Source: Prorocentrum cordatum
Lineage: Eukaryota; Sar; Dinophyceae; Prorocentrales; Prorocentraceae
Reading direction: 5' to 3'
DNA length: 64,000 nt
Assembly (NCBI GenBank): GCA_963575745.1
Contig: CAUYUJ010018052.1
Span: 12,501-76,500 of the forward strand
The notes under the pieces are model-generated. The model had not been told where the DNA came from and made no database searches. It saw nothing but the letters and a program-made list of their open reading frames with translations. The translations under genes and the position numbers were made by a program. This document shows, in pieces, positions 31,964 to 42,865 of the stretch (within the stretch, counting starts at the first letter, position 1; the number at the start of each line of letters is the position of its first letter).

Positions 31964-33646
31964 TCACAATGACAGCCTCGGTCCCCGACGTCTCCTGCGG
32001 ACGAAGACGACGTCCTCCAACATCAACAAGATCCCTTGAGCAATGGCCGCTCCGCCATCGTCACCCTCTGGTGGGTCTTCGAATGATGGTAATTTGAACT
32101 TTGCGTTCGCCGATACTTCGAGGACTCTCAAGCCCATGTGAGGCAGCTTGAGGCGGATACGGAATGGCTGTGCATCCAGAACATCACCCTGCACAAGGTC
32201 TACATCACGAGCATCAAGCAGATCGTTGTAGGCCGTGTCCGCCCAACGAATAAAGTCGGCACGATTAACGACCCACTGCAGCAGCTTTGGGCCCCCACAT
32301 ATGGGTCCACACAATCTCAAGAAATCGGGTGAGCACCGCAGCATGGGCAAACCAGAAATCTCTGCGTCAATGAGAACAGCCATCCCAGTGCACGGGGGGT
32401 CGGTCAGCAGACCAGAGGAATTAGACGTCGAGATACTGATACAACTCTCTGGGATGCCTGTGAAAGCGCTTGAATTCTGTGTCTCTGGGCTCCAGCATAA
32501 CACGCCTGGACGCGCCTCCCGCGGCTCTTCCGAATCTTCCTTCACACCCACGATGTGGATCAACTCGTCGTGTATGCCAACGCCCCGGGCGTGAAAGAGC
32601 TCAACTTTTACCGGCATGCCCCATGAATCCCTTAATGACGTGTGGAGGCTGTAGGTATCGGATATGGGCCGCTCCAAGAAACGAATCAGACGCTCTCTCT
32701 CAGTGGCATCAAACGCTAGATTGGAAAAGTGGACTCCCGCCACCACATCACTGGATGATCTTAGGAGCAGGGCGGCAAGGGATGCGCAAGGCTTTGAGAG
32801 CTGAAACTCTTCCGAGAGATGTACCACTGCATCGCACACACTTGACAGCAGCCCGTCCGCTGTAGACTCGAACTGTCGTGACGCCTTGGCCTCCAGAATT
32901 GCCAAAAACTCTGAATCGCGGGACCATGCGACGACGGCTGCTGAGATGCTAACCAACAATGAGACAAGCAATTCCTGACGTACGTCTACAGGGTCAAGCC
33001 ACGGAGAAAAAGCTGAGACAACTGCGACGTACACACTGCCAAAACACAAAGACACCATGGGCTTTGCATGTATTAAACTGAACATGGAACAAAAACATAT
33101 TCTCACGCGGCTCGCATTCAAGAACTCAATTCTGGATGTGGTATTGATCGCAACAATGATGAATATGACATATACACAGAAGTGGAAACAGAAAAAGACG
33201 TTCGGGGTCATCCAATCCGGTCTGACGGCGCCCAGCATAGCAAAGGTTCCGATTGCTAAGTTCATGTAGTGCGTGAGCTGGGACGTATCGTCTTGACACA
33301 ACTGAATTGAATTGTAACAGACGGCTGCAAACAGAGTCCAGGGGCACCCCCAAACAAGTTGCTCCTGAAGTCGCTTGTCTGCCATACCCTTCACATGACG
33401 ATGCAACGGGTGCGGTGGTGTCATGCAGAGCACCCGCTTCATCGTGGAATGGAACGAAGGAAACATCGAGCCCAATCGCGGTAACTGGGCATCTCGACAA
33501 GAAGCGCGCGCCCGCCAGGCAATGGCAACGACTGCGAGAACATTGAAACTGAAGAGCCAAACACGTCCATCAAGCATACTTCGGCCGAACGCTGTAGCTG
33601 CCTTGGACTCGGGCCGCTTCCGTGGGATCTGCCTTGAGCCAAACAA
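31964..33646 (-). CDS. Intronless multi-pass membrane protein with PAS-like region (retrogene)
   Basis: An uninterrupted frame of about 560 codons. The TTG at 33646 lies inside a spliced-leader relic, so the real start is probably the Met near residue 25 (MLDGRV). About six hydrophobic segments fill residues 28-220, for example VWLFSFNVLAVVAIAW, FFCFHFCVYVIFIIVAI and LLVSLLVSISAAVVAW. A soluble part begins near residue 240 with STADGLLSSVCDAVVHLSEEF and resembles the PAS-like module of a large dinoflagellate family of membrane-anchored proteins of unknown function. The C terminus is acidic, then basic (RRRRRG). Two nested leader relics precede it, so it is a recycled cDNA. The open frame suggests recent origin or selection. 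Family assignment is from pattern memory. Confidence 0.7.
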   Translation of the reverse strand: MFGSRQIPRKRPESKAATAFGRSMLDGRVWLFSFNVLAVVAIAWRARASCRDAQLPRLGSMFPSFHSTMKRVLCMTPPHPLHRHVKGMADKRLQEQLVWGCPWTLFAAVCYNSIQLCQDDTSQLTHYMNLAIGTFAMLGAVRPDWMTPNVFFCFHFCVYVIFIIVAINTTSRIEFLNASRVRICFCSMFSLIHAKPMVSLCFGSVYVAVVSAFSPWLDPVDVRQELLVSLLVSISAAVVAWSRDSEFLAILEAKASRQFESTADGLLSSVCDAVVHLSEEFQLSKPCASLAALLLRSSSDVVAGVHFSNLAFDATERERLIRFLERPISDTYSLHTSLRDSWGMPVKVELFHARGVGIHDELIHIVGVKEDSEEPREARPGVLCWSPETQNSSAFTGIPESCISISTSNSSGLLTDPPCTGMAVLIDAEISGLPMLRCSPDFLRLCGPICGGPKLLQWVVNRADFIRWADTAYNDLLDARDVDLVQGDVLDAQPFRIRLKLPHMGLRVLEVSANAKFKLPSFEDPPEGDDGGAAIAQGILLMLEDVVFVRRRRRGPRLSL

Positions 33647-33671
33647 TGGCTTGAACCAAAATGGTTACGGG
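33633..33671 (-). other. Two stacked spliced-leader relics
   Basis: Minus strand. The outer copy (33671-33650) matches the 22-nt leader except for two transitions (CCGTAACC, GGTTCAAG). The inner copy (33649-33633) reads CCATTGTTTGGCTCAAG, the leader from its internal AG onward with two extra bases. The membrane-protein ORF follows directly. This order is the published signature of mRNAs retroposed and trans-spliced more than once in dinoflagellates. Confidence 0.9.
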
Positions 33672-33976
33672 ATGCCTTTTGGGAACTCTTGGGGCCGCTT
33701 CGAAACTGTTGGGGCTCTTTGGAGGCCTCTTGGAGCCTCTTCAGCGCCTCGTGGGGGCTTTTGGGAGGCCTCTTAATGACCTCGGGTCCTCTTGTTTTTG
33801 CCGCCACGACATAATGCTATGGTGCTCCCGGCTGGCACCGATCTAGCCCTGATATAATCTTACTGTAGCCAGGTCCAGCTCCAGCTGAATCCTACTAGTG
33901 CGTGATCGAGCTCTAAGACGCTAAGAGAACCCGACCATGGATACTGGCTCGGAGATATAACGCCACGCCAACTGAC
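33672..33976. repeat. Short CTCTTGGGGCC minisatellite and unassigned sequence
   Basis: 33672-33780 is a small block of the dispersed GCCTCTTGG minisatellite, beginning immediately at the 5' end of the retrocopy. 33781-33976 has no recognised feature. Confidence 0.7.
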
Positions 33977-34135
33977 TACCTACCAGACCACCCCAACCCA
34001 ACCCGAAGACCCGAATTTCGGGTTGGGGGGGGTATGGGCTCCACATGTGTTTTTTCGATGTTCCCGGACCCCCCCCTACTAGAAATCGAGGGTAAATCAG
34101 ACCCTTCGGGTTGGGTTGGGGTGGTTTGGTGGGTG
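33977..34135. mobile_element. ~160-bp foldback element
   Basis: Arms 33977-34008 and 34104-34135 are inverted copies, with the core ACCACCCCAACCCAACCCGA exact. One mismatch falls in the innermost 26 bp and about three in the outer part. The loop is about 95 bp and there is no ORF. Confidence 0.75.
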
Positions 34136-34965
34136 GAGACCAACAGCACCCGACAGACAAACGAAGGCTTCTGCGCCCAACCCCGCCCGCATCCGCGGAC
34201 GCGCGGTCCAAACGCCCCCCCCCTATAAAATTCGAAACGGGCTCCTCCTCCTCCTCCTCCTCCTCCTCCTCCTCCTCCTCTTTTTTATCCGAATTCGATT
34301 ATAGGGGTTGACGGACGGAGCCTGGTTTGGGTGATTTTTTTTTTGTGGCTCTGTGTATCTGCTTGGCTCGGCCCCTGTTTTGGCCTGGTCTGGCTCGGTT
34401 TCGCCGCGCGCCCCGCCTGAGACATCCTCAGGACCTCGAAATGTGCCTGGTTTGGCCCCTGGTTTGCCCTGGTTGGGACCCGGTTCCGCTTGAGACGTCC
34501 TCCAAGTTTGCCTGGGTTTGCCATGGTTTGGCTTGGTTTCGGCCTCGATATGATTGAAACGTCCTCGCAAAATGTGGTGGCGACTCAACCTAGCATACTG
34601 CACAAGATAAATCATCGCAATTCGCCTGGGCCACGTTTCTTCTTTGATACCGAATGGATAGTAACACAGGTCGTGGTGGGTGTTTAGCTATTTTGCTTCG
34701 AGCGATCCCCATCGAAACCTTCAGCGTTTGAATCCCACGACGGTGCTTGCGGCCATTGGAACGATGTGCGCGTGGTCCGATCATGTCGGCCAGTGCGGCG
34801 GTCTGACAAAATCGCAAATTGCCGTTCCCCTGACACCTAACGACCCCAGAGCCCCTGACGAAAGAAACCGGAACAAGCTCTGCGGCGAAAGACAAACCTT
34901 CAAAACGCGTGGTACGAGACTCTAACACAGGTCCTTAAATAATCCATCGGAGGAAGAGGATCAGT
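34136..34965. repeat. CCT tract, TGGTTTGG repeats and unassigned sequence
   Basis: 34242-34282 is a CCT tract. 34360-34550 is a weak minisatellite around CCTGGTTTGGC / GGCTCGG. 34580-34965 is ordinary sequence with no recognised gene. Confidence 0.6.
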
Positions 34966-35022
34966 CGCAGTGAAAGTAGCAGTAGCAGTAGCAGTAGCAT
35001 GATCAATAGCAATAGTAGTAGT

Positions 35023-35054
<32 letters not shown>

Positions 35055-35062
35055 TAGTAGTC

Positions 35063-35122
<60 letters not shown>

Positions 35123-35174
35123 CTAGTAGTAGCAGTACTAGTACGAGTACTAGTACTAGTACTAGTACTAGTAC

Positions 35175-35224
<50 letters not shown>

Positions 35225-35235
35225 CTAGTACTAGT

Positions 35236-35268
<33 letters not shown>

Positions 35269-35316
35269 CAATAGTAGTAGTAGTAGTAGTAGTATAGTAG
35301 TAGTAGTATAGTAATG

Positions 35317-35379
<63 letters not shown>

Positions 35380-35394
35380 TGTAGAAATAGTAGT

Positions 35395-35426
<32 letters not shown>

Positions 35427-35437
35427 TGCAGTAGTGA

Positions 35438-35524
<87 letters not shown>

Positions 35525-35603
35525 TAGTAGCTTTAGTAGTAACAATAGTGGTAGTAGTAGTAGTAGTAGAAATAATAGTAGTAGTAGTAGTAGTAGTAGC
35601 AGC

Positions 35604-35644
<41 letters not shown>

Positions 35645-35763
35645 TAGTGGAAGTAGTGGTAGTAGTGGTAGTAGTAGAAGTAATAGTAGTAGCCGTAGTA
35701 ATAGTAATATTACTTGTAGTCGTAGTCGTAGTCGTAGCCGTAGTCGGAGTCGTAATAGTAGTC

Positions 35764-35794
<31 letters not shown>

Positions 35795-35844
35795 CAGTAG
35801 TAGTAGTAGTAGTAGTAGTCGTAGTAATAGTCGTTGTAGTAGTC

Positions 35845-35880
<36 letters not shown>

Positions 35881-36008
35881 ATAGTAGTAGTAGTAGTAGT
35901 AGTAATAGCAGTAGTAGTAGTAGTAGTAGTAGTAGTCGTAATAGGAGTAGTAGTAGTAGTCGTAGTAGTAGTAGTAGTAGTAATAGTAGTAGTAGTAGTA
36001 GTAGCAGC

Positions 36009-36074
<66 letters not shown>

Positions 36075-36110
36075 CGTCGTCGTCGTCGTCGTAGTAGCAA
36101 TAGTAGCTTT
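34966..36110. repeat. 1.1-kb AGT/ACT trinucleotide array
   Basis: AGT triplets with CGT, ACT, AAT and GGT variants over about 1,140 bp. Frames stay open as poly-Ser, poly-Val or poly-Thr, but none is a protein gene. Confidence 0.98.
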
Positions 36111-37117
36111 AGTAATAATAGCCTGTCGTGACGTCGTGACGCCTGTCACGTATGATACGTCGTCCAATCGGTCGTTGCTCCGCCTGTTTGGTCCAGTGGC
36201 CCGCTTGACCTCGGCGCGCAGGTCGCGTCTGATAATGCTACATAATGGTGCTTATGCCATAATGTTCCTCTTCAATGATGGTTGCTGCTGTTCTATAAGC
36301 TATTCTGCCCTGCGGCGCCGTGTTGTATCACGCCTTGTTCTGTCAGATAATGATATGCTAATGTTTGCTAAGTGCTGCAGCTTACGCTGTGGTGAGTTCA
36401 CTACAGATAGGATGTCCTGCCCTGCTATTGCATACCTTATCAACGCAGGTATATTAGATGGTGTTGTGTCAAACTGGTTGCCGCATGAGTCCAATGGTGG
36501 AAAATATGAGATGGTATGGCAGTTGCGTTATATTATGTTATGTTCATTACCTTATGAGTCTTTCCTCTGAGAATCGGGGTAAGATGACAAAGGAATTAAG
36601 GTCTCGTGTTGACTCTGCTCAGTAGTAGAGGATACGGGATGAAACATCGATGAAACTACAAGTAACCGTTAAGCAAGTGCACTCAGGCGTGGGAAGGGAG
36701 GAGGCCGGCCAGCCGACGACCGACGACACGCAGCGGCCGGAGGCTGGCACGCTCCTTTTCTGTCCTGTAAGCACAAACAGCTGCGGTACAAAGCCGCAGG
36801 GTCAAGGTGTGGCAAGGCAGGCAGCGAGAGAGGCAAGTGTAAGATGAGGCGGAGAGGAGCATATTTACTCCCCCCGCGGCGGGCTTCGTAGGGCCCCTCC
36901 AGCCACAGCTCGCCTGGCCTGTACATATATACAACCACCGGAGCGAACCGCAAAAACTTTTACCGCTCGGCGGTGGCTGCCAGGGAGCTGAGGGCCGAAG
37001 AAGCCCGACGATTCCCACCAATAGTTAAATCAATTATCTCTGCCGATACGACTTTGTCGATCGGTTGAGCCCGCGGCGACTTGGTCGCGCGGGCTCGGCC
37101 TTCCCTCAGATCTTGTG
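36111..37117. other. Unassigned ~1 kb
   Basis: AT-richer than the window average. 36111-36570 is open in the plus frame that runs out of the AGT array, ending VSNWLPHESNGGKYEMVW, but no family is recognised. 36660-37117 has overlapping short frames on both strands with no domain. Confidence 0.35.
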
Positions 37118-37735
37118 CTAAATATCCACCCGCGGTGGCGGGGACGGAGGTCTCGGATGCGAAGATGACGAGCCTCCCGCCTGATCCGCGGCCCAATAGG
37201 GCGAGCGGGATCTGTATCCCTTGCCACGGCAAGCGTAAGGCGCTGACCTGTTGCGCTTGTGCTTGTTCTTGGAGTCCTTTCCTTTCCTCGGAAAGCGGTA
37301 GTTGTAGTCATTCAGGTGCACAACATGCCACACGCGTGACTGGTTCTCCCTCGGGCTCATCCAGGATATCACGCCCTGGTGAGCCCAGTATCCATCCAGT
37401 ACATCAGTGGCGTAGCGCGGGTAGTGCTTCGAGGGGTCGTAGCCGGCAGCCCCGCGCCCGACATCCATGGCTCCTCCGCGCGCGCGCGTAGGCCTCGACC
37501 AATCCCGTGTGTCCCTGCCAGACGAATACCATGAGTACTCATCTCTTGCCGCAGCGGTTTGACCGCTGGCAGAGTACGGGGATTCCGTGACCTCATCGTT
37601 AGCACGATCGTCTTGGACGTCGGGTCTGCGTGGAGGAGGTGGCGGTCTGGGCCTCGCTTTCGCCGAGGTGGGCCCCTCCGTATCGGCTTGGCCGTCGTGG
37701 GGCCCCTCAGCGCCTCCTCTCTCACGGAAACTCAT
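37118..37735 (-). CDS. Unrecognised ORF, last segment of a stop-interrupted frame
   Basis: 205 codons in the same phase as the three upstream ORFs up to 40660. The first third is Pro/Arg/Asp-rich and probably disordered. The middle, YDPSKHYPRYATDVLDGYWAHQG with WHVVHLNDYNYRFP (about residues 95-150), looks like folded protein. The end is Lys/Arg/Ser-rich and then Pro-rich. A copy of the 11-nt hairpin lies inside at 37684-37694. A TGA at 37823-37825 and other stops separate it from the ORF upstream. No function can be assigned; it is probably part of a decayed element or gene. Confidence 0.4.
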   Translation of the reverse strand: MSFRERGGAEGPHDGQADTEGPTSAKARPRPPPPPRRPDVQDDRANDEVTESPYSASGQTAAARDEYSWYSSGRDTRDWSRPTRARGGAMDVGRGAAGYDPSKHYPRYATDVLDGYWAHQGVISWMSPRENQSRVWHVVHLNDYNYRFPRKGKDSKNKHKRNRSAPYACRGKGYRSRSPYWAADQAGGSSSSHPRPPSPPPRVDI

Positions 37736-37840
37736 TACTCGCTTTCTAGCACATCTAATAATGCCCCTGCGGCAGTAGCAGCAAGAGTACCAAACTTGCC
37801 GCAGGCACCACGAAAGTGACCTTCATCCTTGTCCTGAAGC

Positions 37841-38416
37841 TCAGTGGCTTCCACATGGGAATAGCCAATAAATAGCTTCTTCTTGCAACTTCATGCCCTG
37901 GCGACGGATATCGGCACGAGCCTGTTTGCCCAAGTTACGGGCCCATTCCTCAATGAGGTCGTCTGTCTCAGTCGCCACACGAATGCGGCATTCAAGGGCG
38001 TATGCATCCCTTCGGCGCTTGTCATCATCGTATTCTACGCCGGTGCCTTGGGCAAGAAAGTTAGCCCCAGGGTATGCAATGTAATGTCCCTCGGCGATGA
38101 AGCAACTAATGATCTCGCGAATAAACACAATCACACGAAAAATGCGAAGACCCAGCTCCAGTGCTGGAACAGGAACCTTCCAGTTCCAACCAATGGTGCT
38201 CCGCATATTTTCTGGGATTTCGTGCGTTACTTCACCCGATAGTCGTAACCTATCAGGGTCACTTGCCTCAGGGCGATAGCTGGTGTATTCCATGACATAT
38301 TGAGCGGCCACTTCTGTGGCTCCGTCCTCAGTCAACGCGATGTTCAACGATTTGTCGTCGCGATGGGAATACACATACCCATTGGGCTGATCAAGATTGA
38401 TCCTCCCACCAATTAT
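37841..38416 (-). pseudogene. Unrecognised coding-like segment
   Basis: About 190 codons between a TAG at 38417-38419 and a TGA at 37841-37843, in phase with its neighbours. The sequence is balanced and protein-like: a segment VPALELGLRIFRVIVFIREIISCFIAEG is hydrophobic enough for a membrane or buried helix, followed by a charged helical stretch with DDDKRRRDAYALECRIRVATE. No family is recognised. The conserved phase across stops suggests one long ancestral reading frame. Confidence 0.4.
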
Positions 38417-39310
38417 CTACTCGGTCTTGGACCCGCAGACTGCAATGAAATCAAGTGTCATGTCTAGATTCTCCACACCTGCCGTCACGGTTGGACCGGC
38501 GGCAGGTTTGGCATGGGTGCACACTGAAACGAGAGGGTGTTCTGACCGTATTTGGTTACGCCTGCTTACGGACTGGAAAGCGCGACGAGGACGTGCCACA
38601 AAATCATTTGCCCAAGCAACCGGTCGGCGTCCACGAAGGCTGGGCCCTGTGACGTCCATGGCGTTGTCCGGATCAACGGGCAGCCAGGGTGCTGTTCCAT
38701 CTTTTGCGCTGCGCAATGTCCGAAGCGTTGGCGCGAAGATGTTCGCAGTATTCATGTTGCGCTCCCATTCGAACCAACCTTCTATTGGTTCAAAGCGTGT
38801 GTCGGGGTCCTCTGGCCACTCAAAGGCAGCCAGAGCAGGACAAGACATGGGACGCGCATACTGGTCAATGTCTGTTGCCCAAAGTAAGGGCCACCACTCT
38901 GCTGTCGTCGGAACTTGAGTCGCTCGTCTCTCGGCCAAGTGTGCGAGCCATTTAATGAATCGCCTCTTCAGAGGCTCGAGGTACTGAAAAAAGGGACCGT
39001 GACGCGCCGGCGGCTGGGCCGCGGCGCGGTCAGGAATATAGGCAGGAACACTGCCCGTGCGGCTGTTTCCAAAGGTTTGACCCGAAGCAGCCAAGCGTCT
39101 ATACTGATTATTCATTGCCCACTTGCGCTCCTGCTGCAGATTGTTGCTGGTGTTGTATACTACGTCTGCTGAAGCTCTCCGTTGTCTGTTTGCTCGCGCG
39201 CCAACATAAAGATCACGCTCGTGAGGGGGCTTGTCAATGTCGACAACATGCAACAAAATGCCATTTCTCAAAAGCCAAATTGAAATGACCTTATGTCGGT
39301 ACGACTGAAG
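38417..39310 (-). pseudogene. Unrecognised coding-like segment
   Basis: About 297 codons between in-frame TAG codons at 39311-39313 and 38417-38419. The product is rich in Arg, Trp and Pro, with EWWPLLWATDIDQYARP and EGWFEWERNMNTANIF near the middle. Composition and absence of simple repeats argue for real coding ancestry. No domain is recognised. Confidence 0.4.
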
Positions 39311-40660
39311 CTAATAGTCGTGGGCAACCTTGTATATATACTTGATCGGATTGTTACAGGAGGGGCAATGTCCAAAGCCAGTTCGCACCCAGCGCAAGTT
39401 AGCGCAAAGAAACCGGCCATCGTCCTCCCAGGGGACAGACTGAACAAATGCTTCTGCCCCGAGAGGCAACGGAGGCTGATGGTCTGGGACCAAGGACAAA
39501 GTCTCGTCAGTATGAATCCAACCGAGCATTGAGGAATTATCGAAATTTACCTCGTATGATGTCCACTCTTGGTTGAAGACAATTGACCAATGCATCTTCT
39601 TTTCTGTATGATCATGCCAGTCGCTGACTTTGACAAGGGTGACGGCTTTGTCGAATTCAGTGAACCTCGGCACCTCACGGGACACAAGAGTCCCGCCCTG
39701 ACAAATCCGGCACGAAAAACGCGTGAGCACCCGGCCATTGAAAACAATAACTAACGGCCAGGACCCTCTGTGAGTCGGAAGCTGGTCCCACAGAAGGAAG
39801 GTGTCCCCTGCGGGCCAAGCTCCGATTGAGGGTGGCTCTCCTGGCTGTGGGCTATTACCCATGGCCACGTGCTTCCTCACAGGAGCAGGCTCGCCATACC
39901 TCCGCTGGCTTAGCCACGAGGGAAGATGATCTTGGCCTTGCATGCTTGGATCCTTCTTGGTCGGGAGAAGCCTCAGCAATTTGTAGTCCGCCTCGAGGCA
40001 AAGCCCCGAGTCTCTTTTTGGGAACTGCACTTTTCCGACCATGGATTCTAACAGTGTCTCCATATCAGTGATATGGAGGAGGGGCCCATGACACCTGGCT
40101 AGGCCAGGGTCATAAGGCACGCACATTCTCTCAATTGAAGCAACAAAAGTGGAATGGCCCTGGCATGCTCGATAGAAAACAGGCATGGGAGAAATAGTCC
40201 TCTCCACCCCTTGAGAGGGCCATGTTTTGTAGTCGCGCCACATTCCGTAAACGGTCGTCTCACTGATGCTGGCACTATCGTCAGGAAGCACACCAAGGAC
40301 CTCCACAGTTCCCTGCTGCAACGCGGCTAGGCCGTGTGCAGCAAGTGCATATGTCTGATATTCAGATCCGTCCGCGGTCATCTTCTCAACCAAGTCCCCA
40401 AATTAGACCCAGCCTGTCGAGGGCCTCGCATAATCAGAACAATGCCTCGCGAGGTACGTTGCGCAATCACTAACGCGCCGAGCGAACTCATCTACTCGGC
40501 AACTTTGGGGTCTCCAGAAACCCGCACTGCCTAGGGCAGCCGGATTATTGCGATCATCGACACCAACAACCAATGGCTTCAAAAACTTCAAAGACTGAGG
40601 ATCAAATCCATCTGGAATATCATCGAAGTAAAACTCAGCACGGAGAAATTCTCGCGCCAA
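39311..40660 (-). pseudogene. Unrecognised coding-like segment with CxxC motif
   Basis: A single frame of about 450 codons with one internal TAA at 40403-40405. It includes VVGVDDRNNPAALGSAGFWRP upstream of the stop (quoted only as a guide). Downstream come LVIVFNGRVLTRFSCRICQGG and a C-terminal GHCPSCNN, so two Cys pairs may bind a metal. The sequence is well balanced and clearly protein-like. It has no similarity I can name. The frame continues across the next stop into 39310-38417. Confidence 0.45.
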
Positions 40661-41559
40661 ATCGAAAGTGCCCTATGTAAAATTCGCTCAATAGTACAAA
40701 TATGGGATCTTCAACGAATTCTGCAATGTATCTGAGCGTACTAATCGACTGATTGCGAATGGCCTCAACCCGCGGGGGAACAGGGCCAGTCATATGGGCC
40801 TCTCGAACCCTCTGCCTTCGATCGGGGGGCGTGCGCTGAATAACTCGAATGCGTTCATCCGGCGAAGTATAAAGCTCTTTGCCCTTAAAGTGGTCAGCGT
40901 GCCCGACATTAATCTCCTGGTCGGCCTCTTGGGGCGGATCCCGTGGGCTGACGCTGCCGCTTGCCAGGGGCAGGTGGCAGCCTTTCTCTGCAGAAGAAGT
41001 TGGCAGAGGCTGGGCCAGATCGGTAATGCTCTTCCTCAATGGGAATGAGCTCAGGGTCCGCCTCATACGGGAAGCCACTGATTTGGGTGAGATCTGGAAT
41101 GGCCTCAAGGGAACCCGGTGCGCCTGGGACACCCGGGGTTCGATCCACAGAGGGAGGCCCCGCCGCGTAATGTCCACTTGAAGCGGCAACTGGCGGCGGT
41201 GCCTTAGCAGCGGGTTCATCCTCCTCATCGGAAGATCCCGGCTTGGTAGGAGAAGACTCGGCAACCTCGTGAGGCGCAGCGCGTGATGCAGCATCAGCGC
41301 CCGAGTCTACCATCATCTTGTCTTCCTTCGCCTGTTCGGCCTCCGCTCTGGCTGGGCCAGGCAGAGGTGCAGGTAAGAACGCCGCCGCGGCTGGGCCGGA
41401 CGGCGGAGCAGGGGGAGTAGGAAGTTTGCTTCCATTCGCAACAGACCCGCCCTCAGCATGAGTTGTTGAACGTTTGCTCTTGGCGGCGATCACAGGAGTA
41501 GGAACAAAGTCTGGTGCCACCTTATGGATCTGCTCAACAACGACGTTTGCAAACTTCAT
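40661..41559 (-). pseudogene. Unrecognised coding-like segment, frameshifted
   Basis: The frame opening at 41559 reads MKFANVVVEQIHKVAPDF, then a Pro/Ala-rich, probably disordered stretch with SSDEEDE and repeated hairpin-encoded segments. Natural-looking sequence (ADPELIPIEEEHY) continues to about 40960. It then seems to pass to another frame (EINVGHADHFKGKELYTSPDERIRVIQ) and near 40660 to a third, which feeds the ORF at 40660-39311. Two hairpins lie at 41348-41360 and 41388-41398. Function unknown. Confidence 0.4.
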
Positions 41560-41622
41560 CCATGGTTACGAGTATGTTCCCGGCTCGTGTTTCCCCTTTA
41601 TCTTAGCCCTTTCGTAGATCCT

Positions 41623-42865
41623 CTATGCCGTGCCAATATACTCTTCAATCTCCAGCAAATCCTCGGGACATTCGGCCCCTGGCGGCCGGTTCACAACAGT
41701 ACTACGCCACTGGTAAAAGAAATCTTTCTCTTTCCTCAGTGCTCTACGCGCTTGCCTGCCGTTGAAGTGCGTCTTGGAGATTCCCCTGAGAGTTCGGAGA
41801 ATGAGGTTTGCAGCGTCGGATCCCCATGGTTGCGGTGACTCCTCTGACGAGGAATCTTCATCCGTCTGCTTCGGAACCGATGCCGCAGGAATCTCCAGCC
41901 TCTCACAGCCTCCGTGGCGATCAGAGCTCACATCCTCGGCAGTCTTGGCTTCTGTCTCAACTGCCGCTGCCTTTGCGACTGAGCTCTCCGCCTTCGGAGT
42001 CTGGTCAATCCCAGCACTGCCTTGGGCAGGCTGGGAAGATCCCGGATCTCGGCACCACTGAGGGGCTGCATTGGGCGTGGCCTCAGCTTTCTGAAGACTT
42101 TGGTCAGCTTGCGACGAACGATCAAAATTCCACCTGTTAAACCTGAGAGGAGGGTCGGGATCGCGAAGACTCGGTGCCCAAGGCTTAGGCGGGCCTTCCG
42201 CTGTCTCCGAGCCACCAGGCTTGGCCGGCGGCTGTGCAACTTTGGATGCAGACGGATCGTCAGCTCCAGTATCGAGGCGCGCCATCTTAGCTGGCGGAGG
42301 CTTCGGCGCACGCGTCTCTGGACTCGAATGAGGTGGAGGCGGAGGCTTCTTTGGCACAACTTGCCTCTGCTCTGGCGGAGGCGAGTCCTTCATCGGCACG
42401 ACGTTCGGCTTCGTGGCCGGCGGTGGCGCCATCGTACTGGGTGGCGGAGGTTTATACGGCACCTCGCCTGCTGATCCAACTGGCGATGGCCCCTCCCTCG
42501 GAGGGGGGGGAGGCATAGGCGTTTTCGCAAGCGCATCAGCTTTGGGAAATGGTGGCCTCGCCTCCGCCGCGGCTTTGCCGGGCGGAGATTCGGGCGCTCT
42601 CCCAACATGCAACGTAGGCTGTCCCAAAGGTGGGAAGTCCTCGGTACCGAGCGTAAAGGATGCGCCGGACGGCTTTGCCGCCGGCGCCTGCTGCTGTGCA
42701 CCCGTCGAAGACTTGGCTTTGGCCTCCTCGTCTCTGTCCTTGTTAGCATGGACGAGCGCCTCAGATACATCCGAAGCCTCGTCTCTGTGCAACGGGTGGA
42801 TCTTAGTGAGCCTGACTCCTCTCTTCTGGAGCCATGGCCAAATATCGTCGAAGTTACTCTTGTTC
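41623..42865 (-). CDS. Proline-rich linker and C-terminal segment, unrecognised
   Basis: This is the part of the 627-codon minus-strand frame (43506-41623) that looks coding. It begins about residue 215 with FENKSNFDDIWPWLQKRGVRL and an acidic/Lys-rich helix. About 250 residues of Pro/Ala/Lys-rich linker follow, then a natural C terminus with LRTLRGISKTHFNGRQARRALRKEKDFFYQW. Three hairpins (42017-42029, 42570-42580, 42670-42680) fall in the linker. The upstream third of the same frame is a shadow of the 42866-43417 segment. Confidence 0.4.

Noticed and set aside
34935-36167. Poly-Thr/Ser/Leu frames over the AGT array, mucin-like at first sight
   Set aside because: Pure trinucleotide repeat; no signal peptide, no unique domain.
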